In this document: one piece after another, positions 48,510-60,869 of the stretch
How positions within the stretch are numbered: the stretch's first letter is position 1
Layout: each line of letters opens with the position of its first letter
Origin: Reticulitermes lucifugus
Lineage: Eukaryota > Arthropoda > Insecta > Blattodea > Rhinotermitidae
DNA length: 64,000 bases
Reading direction: 5' to 3'
NCBI GenBank assembly: GCA_026260175.1
Contig: JAKCWW010000329.1
Coordinates: forward strand, 28,529 to 92,528
The notes under the pieces: generated by a model
Told to the model about the DNA's origin: nothing
The model's input: the letters and a program-made list of their open reading frames with translations, nothing else
Databases searched by the model: none
Translations under genes and position numbers: made by a program

Positions 48510-48875
48510 CTGCTGCAAGATTTGAGGTCTTCATGGTGGTGAGTGTTCATATTGTGGTCATCTGGCTGTTACACCGTGTGATCTCGCAAGTGGTTACCAA
48601 CATTTCTCACAATTCTTTGTTTATAATTCCCACTGTCCCAGACAGGGATCTCTCTCTCCATCTCTTCGCTCATCCCTGTGGTTCTAAGCAACAACTACCC
48701 TTATCATGCTACCTATGTGTATACAACCTAGCCACATCCACAACCCAGTCACCTCAAACCTGAAGATGAAAGCAGCAGGTTCCTTTGAAATGTTGGTACC
48801 CACCTACAAGCCTCCTATGTTGTATCTGAGGTCTTTTATATTGTTCCACAGTAATTTCCTAGCACCCCAGTCACC
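48510..48875. repeat. Foldback repeat (family F), expanded loop
   Basis: GATTTGAGGTCTTCATGGTG, then ACCAACATTTCTCACAATTC at the left. At the right CTGAAGATGAAAGCAGCAGG, then TTTGAAATGTTGGTACCC, then TATCTGAGGTCTTTT. Unrelated-looking sequence lies between the arms. Confidence 0.8.
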
Positions 48876-49479
48876 TTACCTCTGAGACCTGCTCTTATGC
48901 AACTGTCTTGTTTTCAGGACAAGCGAGCACAGTCCCTAAAACTGGGCTTGATGATGATCAGGTCGCTATGCAATGACTAAAAAAGATAATGCTTACACTC
49001 TGAATAGGACTGTGCCCATGTTCTGTACAGGTAATTTCATGAAAATTGAAGACTGTGAAGGGAGGTCACCCTATGCAATGGCAACTGTCCCTTTCTTCGT
49101 GAACTCCCACTTCTAATCCTTCCACACTGAATTACCATCATTACAGACACACATACTCATTCAGGCCTGCCCCCAAAATCATTTGGTCATGTAACAGTCT
49201 GTTTATGTCGCCCATTTCCTTTGGCTATCATATGACAAATCGAACACAGAAGTTCCCACTGACTTGTAGACATGTACCATAAGTAACAGCAAGGCCACTG
49301 GGTAGTCACTTTGTTATGAAGATTGACACATAAGATTGCCAGAACATTAACAACATAGCCTATTTCTACAAGGAGTAAGAACACACAAGCATGATCCACT
49401 TTAACAAAGAATAATATGCTGGGTACAGATAGAAGCATTAGAATCCAGTTTATTACAGGTCAGACCACATATAACCCAA

Positions 49480-49812
49480 GAAACTGCATAACTCCATGGA
49501 GTGCAGTCCTTCTTTTGATGCTAATAGGTCCTCAGCTAGTCTAGAAATTTCCTGCATTGTATAGAACCCAAAAGCTCATTAATGTGTTCACAAGAACCCA
49601 CCACTTGTCCCTATTCTGAACCAGATAAAGACAGTCCACAAAATACCATCTTATTTCTGTAACATCCATTTCAATATTATCCTCCAATTTATACCAAAGC
49701 TTTTCAAGTGATCTCTTTCCTTCACGTTTCCCCATCAAAACCCTGTATGAATTTGTCTTCTCCCTCATGTGTGCCACATGATGTACCCACCTCATATTCC
49801 TTGACTTGATCA
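49480..49812 (-). mobile_element. Non-LTR retrotransposon, C-terminal / 3' fragment
   Basis: The minus strand reads MRWVHHVAHMREKTNSYRVL then MGKREGKRSLEKLWYKLEDN. This is the classic insect reverse-transcriptase tail (RWAGHVARMGE...YRVLVGKPEGKRPLGRPR...WEDNI). The 3' end matches the scraps at 25326 and 28715. Confidence 0.82.
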
Positions 49813-50904
49813 GCCAAACTATGTATGGTGATCAATACAAATCATGACACTCCTCGTTATACAATTTCTTCCTGCCTCCTGTGACTTCCTCCCTCTTGTA
49901 ACGGAATACAAACTCCACAGAACTGAACTGGTACAGCCAAGGAAAAGATGTACAGATCAACTGGAGACATAACAAGTTCCTTAGCTTAACATGTGAAGAA
50001 AAAGACACTGAACTGTCATTATTACACAGGTTCACCTGTACTGTTCTGCATGATATTTGGCATGGTTTACTAACGAACTTCGACACTAGACAAATGTAAA
50101 TTTATAGTAACTTATATCAAAAAAGTGCAGAGAAATATAAAAATTATTATAATAGTGGAATATTTCATTAATCAGTTACAAATCGACCATTCTTTTCAAA
50201 ACTTAACTTTTTTACTCCATCAATGCGGACTCAACACTACATCTCATTTTCCTGTGCACCATATGAAGGCAGTCACAACTCTCAGTTCTGTAATGACATT
50301 AATTCTTATGTGGACTTGTGCCATCCGTGCACTCTTATACCAACTTTTGTAGTTTGCTCATGAGCAACTACTATTTGTAAATGTAAATTTCCAAAATCTA
50401 TCAACAGAAATAATCAGAATATTTGAAAAAGTAATAAGAGAGAAAAATGAAAAGACAAAAAAGAAAAAAGTCTGAACAATCTACACAACAAACAATTAAG
50501 CCAATGGTGGGTTTGAGATTTAAGCCACACGAAACCAAATTCCCCCTGCCCTCTGCATGCTCAGACAGATTCATTATGTTCTGAAATAAAAATGCACTGT
50601 AATGTAGCATCTTTGCTGGCATCTTTATAAACACGTACCTCCCAAACCAACTTGCCACATGCATTCAGACTTTCTAGGTATATACTTCCAGGCATTGTGA
50701 GCTTCATGGTCATTTGCTCTCTAATGACTAAGAATTGAAACAAATTATTTTTATTTTTGAGGCAAGACCTTTCATTTCCCAGTTTCAGAGTCACACTGTA
50801 ATCAAGAAATTTCAAGTTACAGTCCCATGAAGTCAATTTGCTAGATTAAGCTTCAGTAGGCTTAATCATTTATCACATCTGGAAAGCAGAAAATGTATGC
50901 GAGA

Positions 50905-51095
50905 TTTGATGTTCTCAAGGGGTGAACACTGAGATGAATGTCTTCTGGGATGCGACACCATGTAGCTTGTACACAAATAGAACATTCTGGAGAAACATAT
51001 TGTCCAAATGACAGAGGCAGCAGCTCCCTCCAAAACACTGGTACCTACCTACCAGACTAAATGACATCACATCCCTCAAAAACTGTTATCTTAAG
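50905..51095. repeat. Foldback repeat (family F)
   Basis: AATGTCTTCTGGGATGCGAC at the left. GAGGCAGCAGCTCCCTCCAA, then ACTAAATGACATCACATCCC at the right. Confidence 0.75.
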
Positions 51096-51619
51096 AAAGC
51101 AGATCATTTAAACCAAAAGTGTTGGCCATTATCTGTCACATAATACTATAAATTTAATGTTTTTAATGTACACAGATGTGTCTTCATACATGTCAGGTTT
51201 CTGTAATTTTGTTTCTAATTGTCCAATGCATATGTTGCAATGACATTTTGAATTAAATGAAAACTTGAAGGTTAATCCTGCTACATGTGTTGTATGTATA
51301 GCCTTTGTAGCAGAACTGTATTATTAATCATATATTGAATAATGAATAATTTATAAAGCCATGTAATACCAGAAATAGTGGCACTAACATGAAGTGAGAC
51401 CAAAGTGACATACTGTGGACAAACTGGTGCATCTAATATCCAAGCAAATGAGGAATTACTTGTACACTGTGGTGGAAATAACTGTGATGATAGGAATTAG
51501 CAGTGACAACAGTATTAGTGAGAAGGCTTTGGTTAGCTACAACAGATAAGCACTTTACAACATGTGGTTTGAAGAAAAATGAGGTTATGTTTTAGTAACA
51601 GCTAAGACAAGATAGTGAT

Positions 51620-51890
51620 CACAAGACCTGAGGTTCTCACAGCAGTGTGGCTGAGGATTCAAGTCTTCTGGGATGTGATGCAGTGTCATTAGGTGAGTGG
51701 TACCCAACATTTCAAAGAATCATGGTGTCTTTATCTTCAAGGGTAAGCTGTCTGTTCTTCTTGGACAAATAATGGTTGAAGATGAAGGCACCAGAATTCT
51801 GTAAAATGTTGTCAAGTACTAACCCAATTATATAGTGTCACATCCCAGAAGGCTTTAATACCTCAAGCTGGCTGTATACTACATAAAGAG
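51620..51890. repeat. Foldback repeat (family F), both arms
   Basis: GAGGTTCTCACAGCAGTGTG, then AAGTCTTCTGGGATGTGATG at the left. TAGTGTCACATCCCAGAAGG, then CTTTAATACCTCAAG at the right. This shows the outer boundary of the family well. Confidence 0.85.
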
Positions 51891-52299
51891 TACTAAATGT
51901 TCCCTGGACATTTCTCTACACTTCAGTCCTTAAACCATTCAGGTGTGCGTGGGCTGGTTTAGTCGGTCTGAAATTTTATAAAAAGAAAATTTCAGCGGCC
52001 AGTCGATAATGTTTATGACCAAATGCAACTTCTTTTTGTATGACTTATTAAAGCTGCCTATTTCAGCACTCTACTAGTAACAGACCACACTACATGCAGC
52101 TATATAAATTACAAAGAAGAAGAAAATTGAAACATTTAAGCTACCTGTCAATGACTTCCCACTGGAATATCATGGTTATGGAAATATGGTACAACTGATA
52201 TATCATCATGAAGCCACCTCTATTACTGTCAATATATTACAAAGTGCCATGTATTTAACTATTAGTTTTTTTTAGAATTATGGCCACTGAAATGAAACT

Positions 52300-52700
52300 T
52301 CTTCCAGAACTCATGAACAAGATAGGTGATGTAACATTATGCATGTTCATGTAACTACTGTTGCCATGGAAATGCAACGATGTACTGTGTGTAATGTTGA
52401 GCTACATGTCGCTGTCAGCAATATGATACATTCTGAATGTGCTGCCATAGAAATGCAACAGTGGGTTCCCTTTGCAATGTTGTCGAGCTGCAAAATATTT
52501 TTGTCTGATGTTAACCACATTTGGATTTTCTCAGCAGATTGTAATAAAAGCCTCCAATATCAAATGTCACGAAAATCCATCCAGTGGGAGCCGCCGAGCT
52601 GATACATGTGGGCAGACAGACACAATGGAGCTAATACGTGCTTTTCGCAACTATGCGATTGCACCTAAAAATTCTGTCAATCAATGGTTTAGGCCACAGC
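52300..52700 (+). repeat. Dispersed repeat with CCAGTGGGAGC / ACAGACACAATGGAGC motif
   Basis: A second copy of the repeat at 31745. Upstream it contains an imperfect tandem unit (TTGCCATGGAAATGCAAC, then GCTGCCATAGAAATGCAAC, about 90 bp apart). Confidence 0.6.
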
Positions 52701-53013
52701 ACGTGACAATTGATACTATGGTGCACCTGTCACCCAGCAACTTGTCAAACCTTTAGTGTCGTACGCAAAGACATTACAAGTATCAACTACTGTCGATGGT
52801 GCCAAAAATCATAAGACAAAAAATTTGTTTTAAATAGCAAAATATTTAATTGTAGTTGTGAAGCACTTACGTAAGAATGTGTTAAATTCACCAATACACT
52901 AAGAGACAACAGAATCAACACATTCTGACTTCAGTGTTATTGTCTGTAGATTTCATACCAAGCCCATGTCAACAAGTACCATTAATAATATTACAAAAAT
53001 CTTATTTTTATCA

Positions 53014-56000
53014 CTACCTGTTTGATTCTAAAAGCGGAGAACTACCTGTCCGTTCATTACTAATGCTGCATATCAACTGCTGCGTAACAGAGTCCACATT
53101 CTCATCTGCTGGCCCAGTTCTGTCACTATTTGCTTTGTTATTTTGATTTGGTGTTATTCTTGTATTAAAATCTGGTAACAGCGTCTCGAGACAGAGCTGT
53201 GTAACAGGTTCCTCCACACTACTTCCATTCATATGCTTCTCGTCATGTGGACTACTTTGCCACCTCTGATTCTGCTCCACCTCACTTGTTACCACCACAA
53301 ACAGTTCCTTCTCCTTGCACTCAAGTTGCCCAAGTAGGTAGGCAGTCACTTCCTCTCCCTGCAGTAAAAATTTCAAGATCTTCTAATTTTGTTACTCAAA
53401 CATACAAGCAGTGTGATAACTTTGCCAGGAGGTGGGCATGATCGCACAAGTTAAAACTACACAGTTTGGCAACATACTGTCATATACTTTTTACTAGAAT
53501 ATTTTAGTGGTAAAAGGTAAAGGTAAAGGTAAAGCAATCCCATTACAGGCCTTCACAGGCCCTTAGGGTTCCAGGAGGTTGAGGCTCCCAGATTTTTAGA
53601 CAATCGGCACATGAAGGNNNNNNNNNNNNNNNNNNNNNNNNNNNNNNNNNNNNNNNNNNNNNNNNNNGTTAGAGGCTGAGTCGACCCCAGGGCCATAGTG
53701 CGACCGAAACGATTATGTCAACGAAAAATTGTAATAGTTCTAATATACAGAAGTCCCGAAACCTGATGAGCCTCAGATGCATCAGGAACTACGAGGAGTG
53801 TTCAGAAATGATTTGGACTCAACACATTTGCAGCAATTTTATTATCTTTAGGCTGAATACTAAACAACTGCTGGCTCAACATATTCCCTTCCTAGGTTAT
53901 ACATTGCTGCCATCTCCTTGGGAACTTCTGGATGGCTAAATGAGACCATTCTTTAGGGGTGTTACAATACCACTCATGGACAGACACCTGTGCAGTTTCC
54001 TTACCAATGTTGAAGTTCTGTACCCAGGAACATAGTGGTGCATGCTGGTGCTTTCTCTCCACAAATTGTAGATAACAGATGAATATCTGATGGTTTAACG
54101 CTTCCTTTTCAAAGGAACCACATGGCTCATCTCCACCTTATGTTTTGCAAGGCTTGTCCATGCACTTTGACTACTAGACTTGGTGATGACACAGCAGTAT
54201 TTCAGAGGCATGGATGACTAGGGCCCTTTGATGGTGGAATGCAGTATTAAAGACTGCACTATCCAATAATAATTCAAGTGATCTTGCAGCTTGTTATCTG
54301 CCAAAACAGGAGCCCCTGTCCAAATCATTTCCTAACACTCATCGTATGAGCGGAACTGTCCTTGCAAAATGTCAAGACGTGAACAAAAAAAAAAAACTAC
54401 AAAAACAAAACATGTAATGCAACAGGGATGTGAAGTCTGCATTTTATCATAATGTCCACTGCATGAAGACCAGGCTGTAAGTGTATTACATTAGTACATG
54501 ACTCTGCCTCCATGTACTGATTACAATGCTATGAATCAAATGATGGGCTTCTGCATCCTTAAATGTATAGGACAAGTTTGTTCTGACATTTCAGAGGAAC
54601 TTGCTGCCTACTATTCATGGTATCAACTTGGTTCAGGTCAATGCTGAAGCAACTGGGAGGAAAAAACTCTGTTGATTATATAGGAAGGATAAAAGGACTC
54701 AGGTCAATCAGAGCCACAAAAAGTGAGACAGAATAGATCTTGTACCAGGCAAGTGGAAATTGAGAGTATGGATTGAGATAAATGACCCTTTTTAGAGCCC
54801 AATGTGTGAGAAATGACATTACATGCAACAGGTTCATCTCTGGGAGGTGGAGAGTAACAAGCCTTATTCATGTGGGCATGAGTTATTAAAATAAGGTAGG
54901 AGTGTCTCGGAAGGGTGAGACTGTTCTGCTCTCGGAGAATGCCTTCTGCTTCTTTTCCTTCATGAAATGAATGACAAACTTCTCAACCTGCTTCAGGACA
55001 AACTGTGCTCTGTGTTCATACTTTTCACATGCAGCTCGATTTCTGTTGCTTTCCTTATGAGCTCGTCCATGTGCCTGGATTTTCTGGCCACAATGCTGAT
55101 ACTGTTGAGCAGGATATGATGGCTTCCTGAGGCAGCACTACCTTATTTTAAGACCAACGGCCACATGAATAAAGTTTATCAACTCCCACCTTCCACCTCT
55201 CAGAGACAAACCTTGTACACTTAATGTCACACTACTTTCACAATTCTCAACACTTTTGGACCCTACAAGGGCTCTCTGTTCACTGCTAACTCTTCAATTC
55301 TCACTGCACTGACTTGCTACAATATTGATCCCCTCTTCCCTTTCCATAGCTCTCACTGGCTGAATTCTTTGCAACCTTCCTACGTAATTGACACATTTTC
55401 TCCTCTGAATCACTTCAGCATTTACCCAGACCAAATATAATAACCCTCAAAATTCATGTAGCAAGTTCCTCCAAAACATCAGAAGAAACTAATTACACTA
55501 GATGATCTAAAAACTATGAAGACCACCATCTGAGCAATGCCTGCCATGAAAACCTGAAAATGTATGTAACAGTTTCTGTTTATTAGAGGTAATATTATAA
55601 TTAAGTTTCACAACATATTCACAGAACCATTTTCTTGTTAATCTGGTTTTACCATAATAAAGTACAAGGTGAGACATTAAGTCACTTGGAAGTATATGTT
55701 ACATGGCAATTTATTTATACTTAAAATAAATGTTTAAAACACAGTAACTGTTATCAATAAATTGAGCCAACTGTCAAAAGTCACTTACCCTGCCAATAAG
55801 TTGAGGAAATTCAAGTTTCGAGTCCAGATTATAGTATGTCCCATGGATCTGGCGGATTGTTACCCAGTGTCGTCTTCGTAGTGGCAGAAGCACAAAACCC
55901 AATTTGTAGTCACTGGGTACATTTAGTATGAATCCTAGAATGTTATCTAGGTTGAGACATTTTGGGTCTCTACAAAAAACAAGGGAGAAACATTATGTGG

Positions 56001-57063
56001 TTTAAAAGAATTATGAAATAAAATTCATATAAAACACAACACAAAATTAGATTTTAATTTATATGTGGTGTATATAATAATGCTGTCAGTAGCTCAGCCT
56101 ATATAATGTAGAATGCTAGAATGATTAGTGAATAAAGAATTGAACATGTGGCAGTAATTGTGACCTAATATGACATACTGATCCTGGCAGCTGCCTGCAG
56201 GAACCCAGGGAGACCATGAAAATAGTCAGATTTAGCACAGATTCAAACTAGACACCTCACGAATATGAGTTAGAAGAATTACTACTTGAACCAACTGAGA
56301 AATTACAGCAGTGTATGGTACTATTCATTTATGAAAGGTGTGCAGCAATGTGGCATCTAGCACTTCAGATTAGGTTAGGTTAAGCTGCATTCACACAAAA
56401 CTGTAGTAAAGCACCTAAAAGTTACTACACTAAAATTATCACAGTTATGCAACTAGCATGCTGAAAGCTGTGCGCCTAGTAATAAGATCAGCCAAATGTA
56501 AATAAAACAGTTTTAAGCAGAAAAACCGCTAAACTGATGAGTGATAGATTCAAAATGAACTCACTTCCTTTTATCAAACCAAATGGCTTCGTATCCCTTT
56601 CGCTGAAGTGCAGCCATGAGAACATTGATGTCATAATTTCCAAGCCCCAACAATGATTTATGTGGATTAATCCACACATTTGGTGATAATGAATAGCAGA
56701 TAGCATCTAATTCTGTTTTGCTGAATGCATCACGTTCTTGAAACAGGTTATTAAGTGCATGCAATGCACATAATTCCTTCACCTGTATGGAACAATCACA
56801 CAATCCAGCATATAAAACTTGACTTCCTCAAAGCAGTGAAGATTCATATTGTGATCTGGATGAACACTCAACACGCAATATAAAGTGTGCACATATTTGT
56901 TAAGATACATTACAGAATATAATATAATGTTGCCCTGCTTCAAAATGACACTAACCTGCCTCTCATGATATATGGCCCCATTCATAGCCACATCTACTCT
57001 GTTGTCACGACCCCAACATTCTTCCAAACAATAAGTTTTCTTCCAGCATAATGGAGACTGCAT
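53014..57063 (-). CDS. JOSD2: Josephin-domain deubiquitinase (JOSD1/2 type), 4 coding exons
   Basis: Cysteine protease that removes ubiquitin. Exons in transcript order: 57063-56956, 56782-56565, 55969-55789, 53358-53014 (TAG 53016-53014). Phases match, giving 283 residues. Catalytic Cys41 is in [11 protein letters not shown], His143 in LPLRRRHWV, and the Asn/Asp pair in YYNLDSK (D158). [21 protein letters not shown] and LPLRRRHW are closer to human JOSD2 than JOSD1. The ATG at 57063 lies directly after an acceptor (TTTTTCACAG), so an upstream 5' UTR exon is likely. The [10 protein letters not shown] Met at 56985 is an alternative start. The tail after EVEQNQRW is about 75 residues longer than in the 188-202 residue human proteins. 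It may end instead at a donor (CAG|GTAGTG near 53018) leading to a further exon. The gene is convergent with the lipocalin. Confidence 0.92.
53515..53712 (-). repeat. SINE fragment with GGTAAA-type tail, containing a gap
   Basis: A run of GGTAAA units (reverse: TTTACC) is followed by GCAATCCCATTACAGGCCTT and TTCCAGGAGGTTGAGGCTCC. The 3' end resembles the CCTTCATGGC...TTTACC end of family 1. It lies in Josephin intron 3. Confidence 0.55.
53618..53667. other. Assembly gap (50 N)
   Basis: A run of Ns inside Josephin intron 3, within a SINE-like repeat. Confidence 1.
54537..55545. mobile_element. Longest foldback (family F) copy, possible Penelope-like remnant
   Basis: The ends match family F: TGATGGGCTTCTGCATCCTT, then GTTCTGACATTTCAGAGG at the left; AGCAAGTTCCTCCAAAACAT, then ACTATGAAGACC at the right. 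About 800 bp lies between. On the minus strand the interior reads [18 protein letters not shown]. This resembles the REAIEIELH segment near the end of Penelope-like GIY-YIG endonucleases. It lies in Josephin intron 3. Confidence 0.5.
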
Positions 57064-59587
57064 CTGTGAAAAATTTCCCGAGTCATTTCATGGGAAAAGT
57101 ACAAATAGAAACCTAAATTCATTGCAGATGATACTAATATTATTAGGAACTGACCACTGTCAAAATTGAATGAACAATAACTTCACTTGCTTAAACGAAT
57201 GGTCTGAAGCCAGTAAGTGGACCATAAATTTTTATCAAAAAATGTCACACAATTTTGTCCTAACAACAAAACCTGTTTTGATCTAAATATCAGATAAGAT
57301 AAAAGAACAACTGAATACATGGGAATAACAAAATTTCTTACCCTACAAATTGAAAACAATTTAAGCTGTAAAACATATACTGATTATATTCCTAAAAAAG
57401 GTTAGCATGCCCTCCTATAAGGGCAGTTACATCACTCACGAAAGCAGAAAACCTAAAATTTTGTTTATTCCTATTCTATCATGTCATATGCAATAATTTT
57501 TCTGGGAAAACTCACCAGACAAGTATTTTACACCTAAAAGAGAATCACAAGAATTACAGTCGGCACTAAAATGAGTGTCCCTTCCAGGAAAATATTTAGA
57601 AATTTACTCTCAGTACTAACAAGTATTGTGGACAACATGGAAAAATTTCTAACAAAGATACACAGTATATGCACTACAAGACATACCACCTTAATGTGCC
57701 AAATATTAACCTCAGTACACATAACGGAATGTAGAAATTCAATAATATTCCACCTAGCATCCAAAGTTTAAATCATGTTATATGTAAAAACATTTACACC
57801 AGCATAATAACAGACTATTATCTTACTACTTTATAGAGAATTTACTTCCATTATAAATTCTCAACTACCATGAAAAATATGTATGAATCATGATCGTTCA
57901 GCGATGTTCTTTTGCTGTGATACTGTAAACGATATCTACTGTGTATTTATAATTATATTTGTATACTGAAAAAGTGTGTGACCATCACACACTCCACGCT
58001 CTACAAACATGTGGTAAATTATAGTTCTCTTACATTCTAGGTATTCCAGGTAACATAATTTCTCCTTACCAGCGCAGCTTATTGCATTTCCTACTAACTA
58101 TTTACTTATGTAGTGCATGGTACAAGCATTCATTTATGATACCGACATTATCGTACCCTTATCTTGCAGCACGTACAATTTTATTGGTGTGGAGTCAATG
58201 CTATTCATGTGATGTCAAAGCTAAACATTGTATGTGCAACCTTCTATACCAATTTAAAAATTAATGTAACGAATTATTTATAAACTCAAAATTTATAATA
58301 AAAAACACGCATTACAAGCCCACAACAGCCACCATAACACCCACTTTTCGTCACGTTCTGTAAACACATCAAATTAAAAGCTAAGAAAATATAAATCCAC
58401 TCTAAAGTGCATGACTAACACAAATCAAACATAGCAAAGTGATTCATTAATCACAGCCAGCAGAAACGGCTGTTTTCAGCACGATGCCATTGAGCAATAA
58501 TATATGTAGGTGACTTTTGGGGTAGTCAACTGATTATCGATGTACAAGTGGACAGAATAACCAACACCACTCGTCTACTTTTGCTTTCAGCTGCACCTAT
58601 AAGCGAACTTCTTTAGGAAATGTTGTGATGTTAATGTTGGTTAACATACTATTGACCGGATGAAGACGTATGATGGTGGAGCAGTGGAAATAGCTACGAA
58701 TTAGGTAAATATTTATCGTGACAGCCTTACATTGTATTTGAAATGGATGTAAAATGACGTCTTTCGTTCATCTAAGGTGTTTGTTGTGGACTAAGGGCAC
58801 TTACGAACGGAAACATACAATGTTTACTAATTCAAGCAGACGATGTTGACATCCCATCTGTTTACTAAACGCTAAAGCCTTAGTGTTTCAAATGTTTATT
58901 AACACAAACTACCAGTTGTTTGTGTAAAAGCGAATACTAAATTATGCAGTACCCTGGAATCTAAACTTAAAGGTACCACAAGTTCTTCATTGTTATCTAC
59001 GTCTGTAGTGAACTTACGGTTTTTGGCACGTTGTAAAATGTCATTGTCATTTTGGAAGGTACAAGGTGTAGTAATTGCGAAACAAACGGTGCATTTCATA
59101 CTTACTTGGAGAGATCAATAGTTTTAATTCCAAAAACTCCAAATTTTTTGTTTGAATATTTTGTGGGGAGTATGGTACTGATTTACTTGCACATCAGTTC
59201 TAATGTCTAAACTAAAACCTCGAAGAGAGATTGTGCAATATTGCATCACGCATTTTTATCACAATCAACGTGTCCAGTGAGTTATTGACGCATAAACTTT
59301 TATGACAGTTTTGGGGGAATTTACTATCATTTATCAACCGATTCCAGTTCGTATTAAAATCGGACAACTGTAATATACATTTTATATGAAAACTACAGGG
59401 TTTCTAGGTGCACTTATAACGTAAGACGCGAATTATTTATAGGAATCAGAAATATTTCAAATAAATATTGTAGAGAAAAGCAGAGTGCACATTTTTGTTC
59501 CATACGCTTTTCCTGCAAGTCTTGCCATTTTTGAGATAATTAAAAAAGAAAAAAATTTGCCAGAAGTGTTACAGTATACATACATTC
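57064..59587. other. Josephin upstream region
   Basis: Probably contains the Josephin promoter and 5' UTR exon, but I cannot place them. It is AT-rich with scattered stops in all frames. No repeat or second gene is recognised. Confidence 0.4.
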
Positions 59588-59985
59588 TGGGAGTGGTGAT
59601 AGTGTGGTCGGTATAGTGACTGGATGACGGACTGAACGGTAAGTAGTTCGAATCCCGGTAAGGACAAGAGATTTATCTTGAGATCTGTGTTCTTCTGGGA
59701 TTTTATGCAGCATTGATTCGTAGTTTGTTACCGACGTTTCGGAACGACCTATCGCGTCCCATCTTCAAGGGTCAGGTAGTCCAAGAAGAGTTATCTTTTC
59801 TAAAAAATGTACAGACCAGCCCTCCTATTTTATGGGTATTGGGGTTCTTTTTTGGGGTTAAAGCAGCTGGGGTGTGAAGTTGACCACTCGCCTACATCTA
59901 GTGCCAAGGTTAAGAATGGGTGCGCTATACACTGAAACCCATACAATGCATTCATGGCATGGACAGAGAAACCTTTACTTTTCTT
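59588..59985 (+). repeat. tRNA-derived SINE, family 1, interrupted by a foldback repeat
   Basis: Box A-like TAGTGTGGTCGGTATAGTG and box B AGTTCGAATCCCGG head the copy. The body resumes after 59795 (GACCAGCCCTCCTATTTTAT, then AAAGCAGCTGGGGTGTGAAG, then CATGGCATGGACAG). The 59690-59795 piece is foreign to the family. Confidence 0.85.
59690..59795. repeat. Foldback repeat (family F) nested in a SINE
   Basis: TGTGTTCTTCTGGGATTTTA, then TTGTTACCGACGTTTCGGAA, then CCCATCTTCAAGGGTCAGG, then TCCAAGAAGAG. It is one of the least diverged family copies (compare 39845). Confidence 0.85.
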
Positions 59986-60204
59986 CTCTGCATGCACCTC
60001 CACATTAGTTGTATATCACACAGACATTACTCATATTCATATTTATTACACATTCTGTTAATCCATAGAAGGTCAACCAACCTATAGGATATAGAATTTG
60101 TGACAGTGATACTAATGTAAGAATAATAATTATGTAATATATAGTCAATAATGAACCCTGAATTTACAAGAAAGAACATACATATATATAATATGACCAA
60201 ATTT

Positions 60205-60308
60205 ACAATGATGAAAAAAAAATTATATAAAAGTATCCATTACATTAAAATTATATACTTAAGAAATTTATATAAAAGTATTTGTTACATTAAAATTGTA
60301 AACTCATA
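60205..60308. repeat. Imperfect tandem duplication, unit about 55 bp
   Basis: TATATAAAAGTATCCATTAC, then ATTAAAATTATATAC, is followed by TATATAAAAGTATTTGTTAC, then ATTAAAATTGTAAAC. Confidence 0.75.
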
Positions 60309-60649
60309 ATTGTGGTATTCCAAAAGTAATGTAGGTATCTGGATGAAATGGACATCACATGTAATTCACACGTGAAGCTACCAGATAGCATACAAAACTG
60401 AGTTATAATGTGAGTTTTTGAAAGTTAAAAAAAAAATACATATGTAATAAAATTACTCCTGAAAAATAATACAACTTCAGTGACACTTGTAGTGTAAAGG
60501 ACAACAAAACTAACTTTTGAGGAGCCTGCAGTCACTGTTTTCCCAACATACTTTGTAAATTTGGCCTTATTTTTAGTCTGGCTGCATTACAGTTCTTTGA
60601 CTACAATGGTGCAGAAGACTTGAAATTATCACAGTGGTTTTGGTAAACA

Positions 60650-60750
60650 TTTAGGTGTTCTGGGTTATGATGTCATACAGATTCGTATGCACATACCAGT
60701 CTACATGGCATCACATCCCAGAAGATGTGAATCCTCTACACGAGTGCAGC
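60650..60750. repeat. Foldback repeat (family F), compact copy
   Basis: AGGTGTTCTGGGTTATGATG, then CATACCAGTCTACATGGCAT, then CACATCCCAGAAGATGTGAA. The interior is missing. Confidence 0.75.
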
Positions 60751-60869
60751 TTTGGCCATATTTCACATTATCATAGTATAAAACAAAACATGGCTATGTC
60801 ATGTATGTGACTGTACTAACCTTTTATTCATTGACCATCAATTTCTTCAGTTTTCCTGGAACAGTTTGG

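Larger units (their letters stand above)
47915..53013. other. Lipocalin / Josephin convergent intergenic region
   Basis: About 5 kb between two convergent genes. It holds three foldback repeats, a non-LTR fragment and the 52300 dispersed repeat. I see no host gene. Confidence 0.5.
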
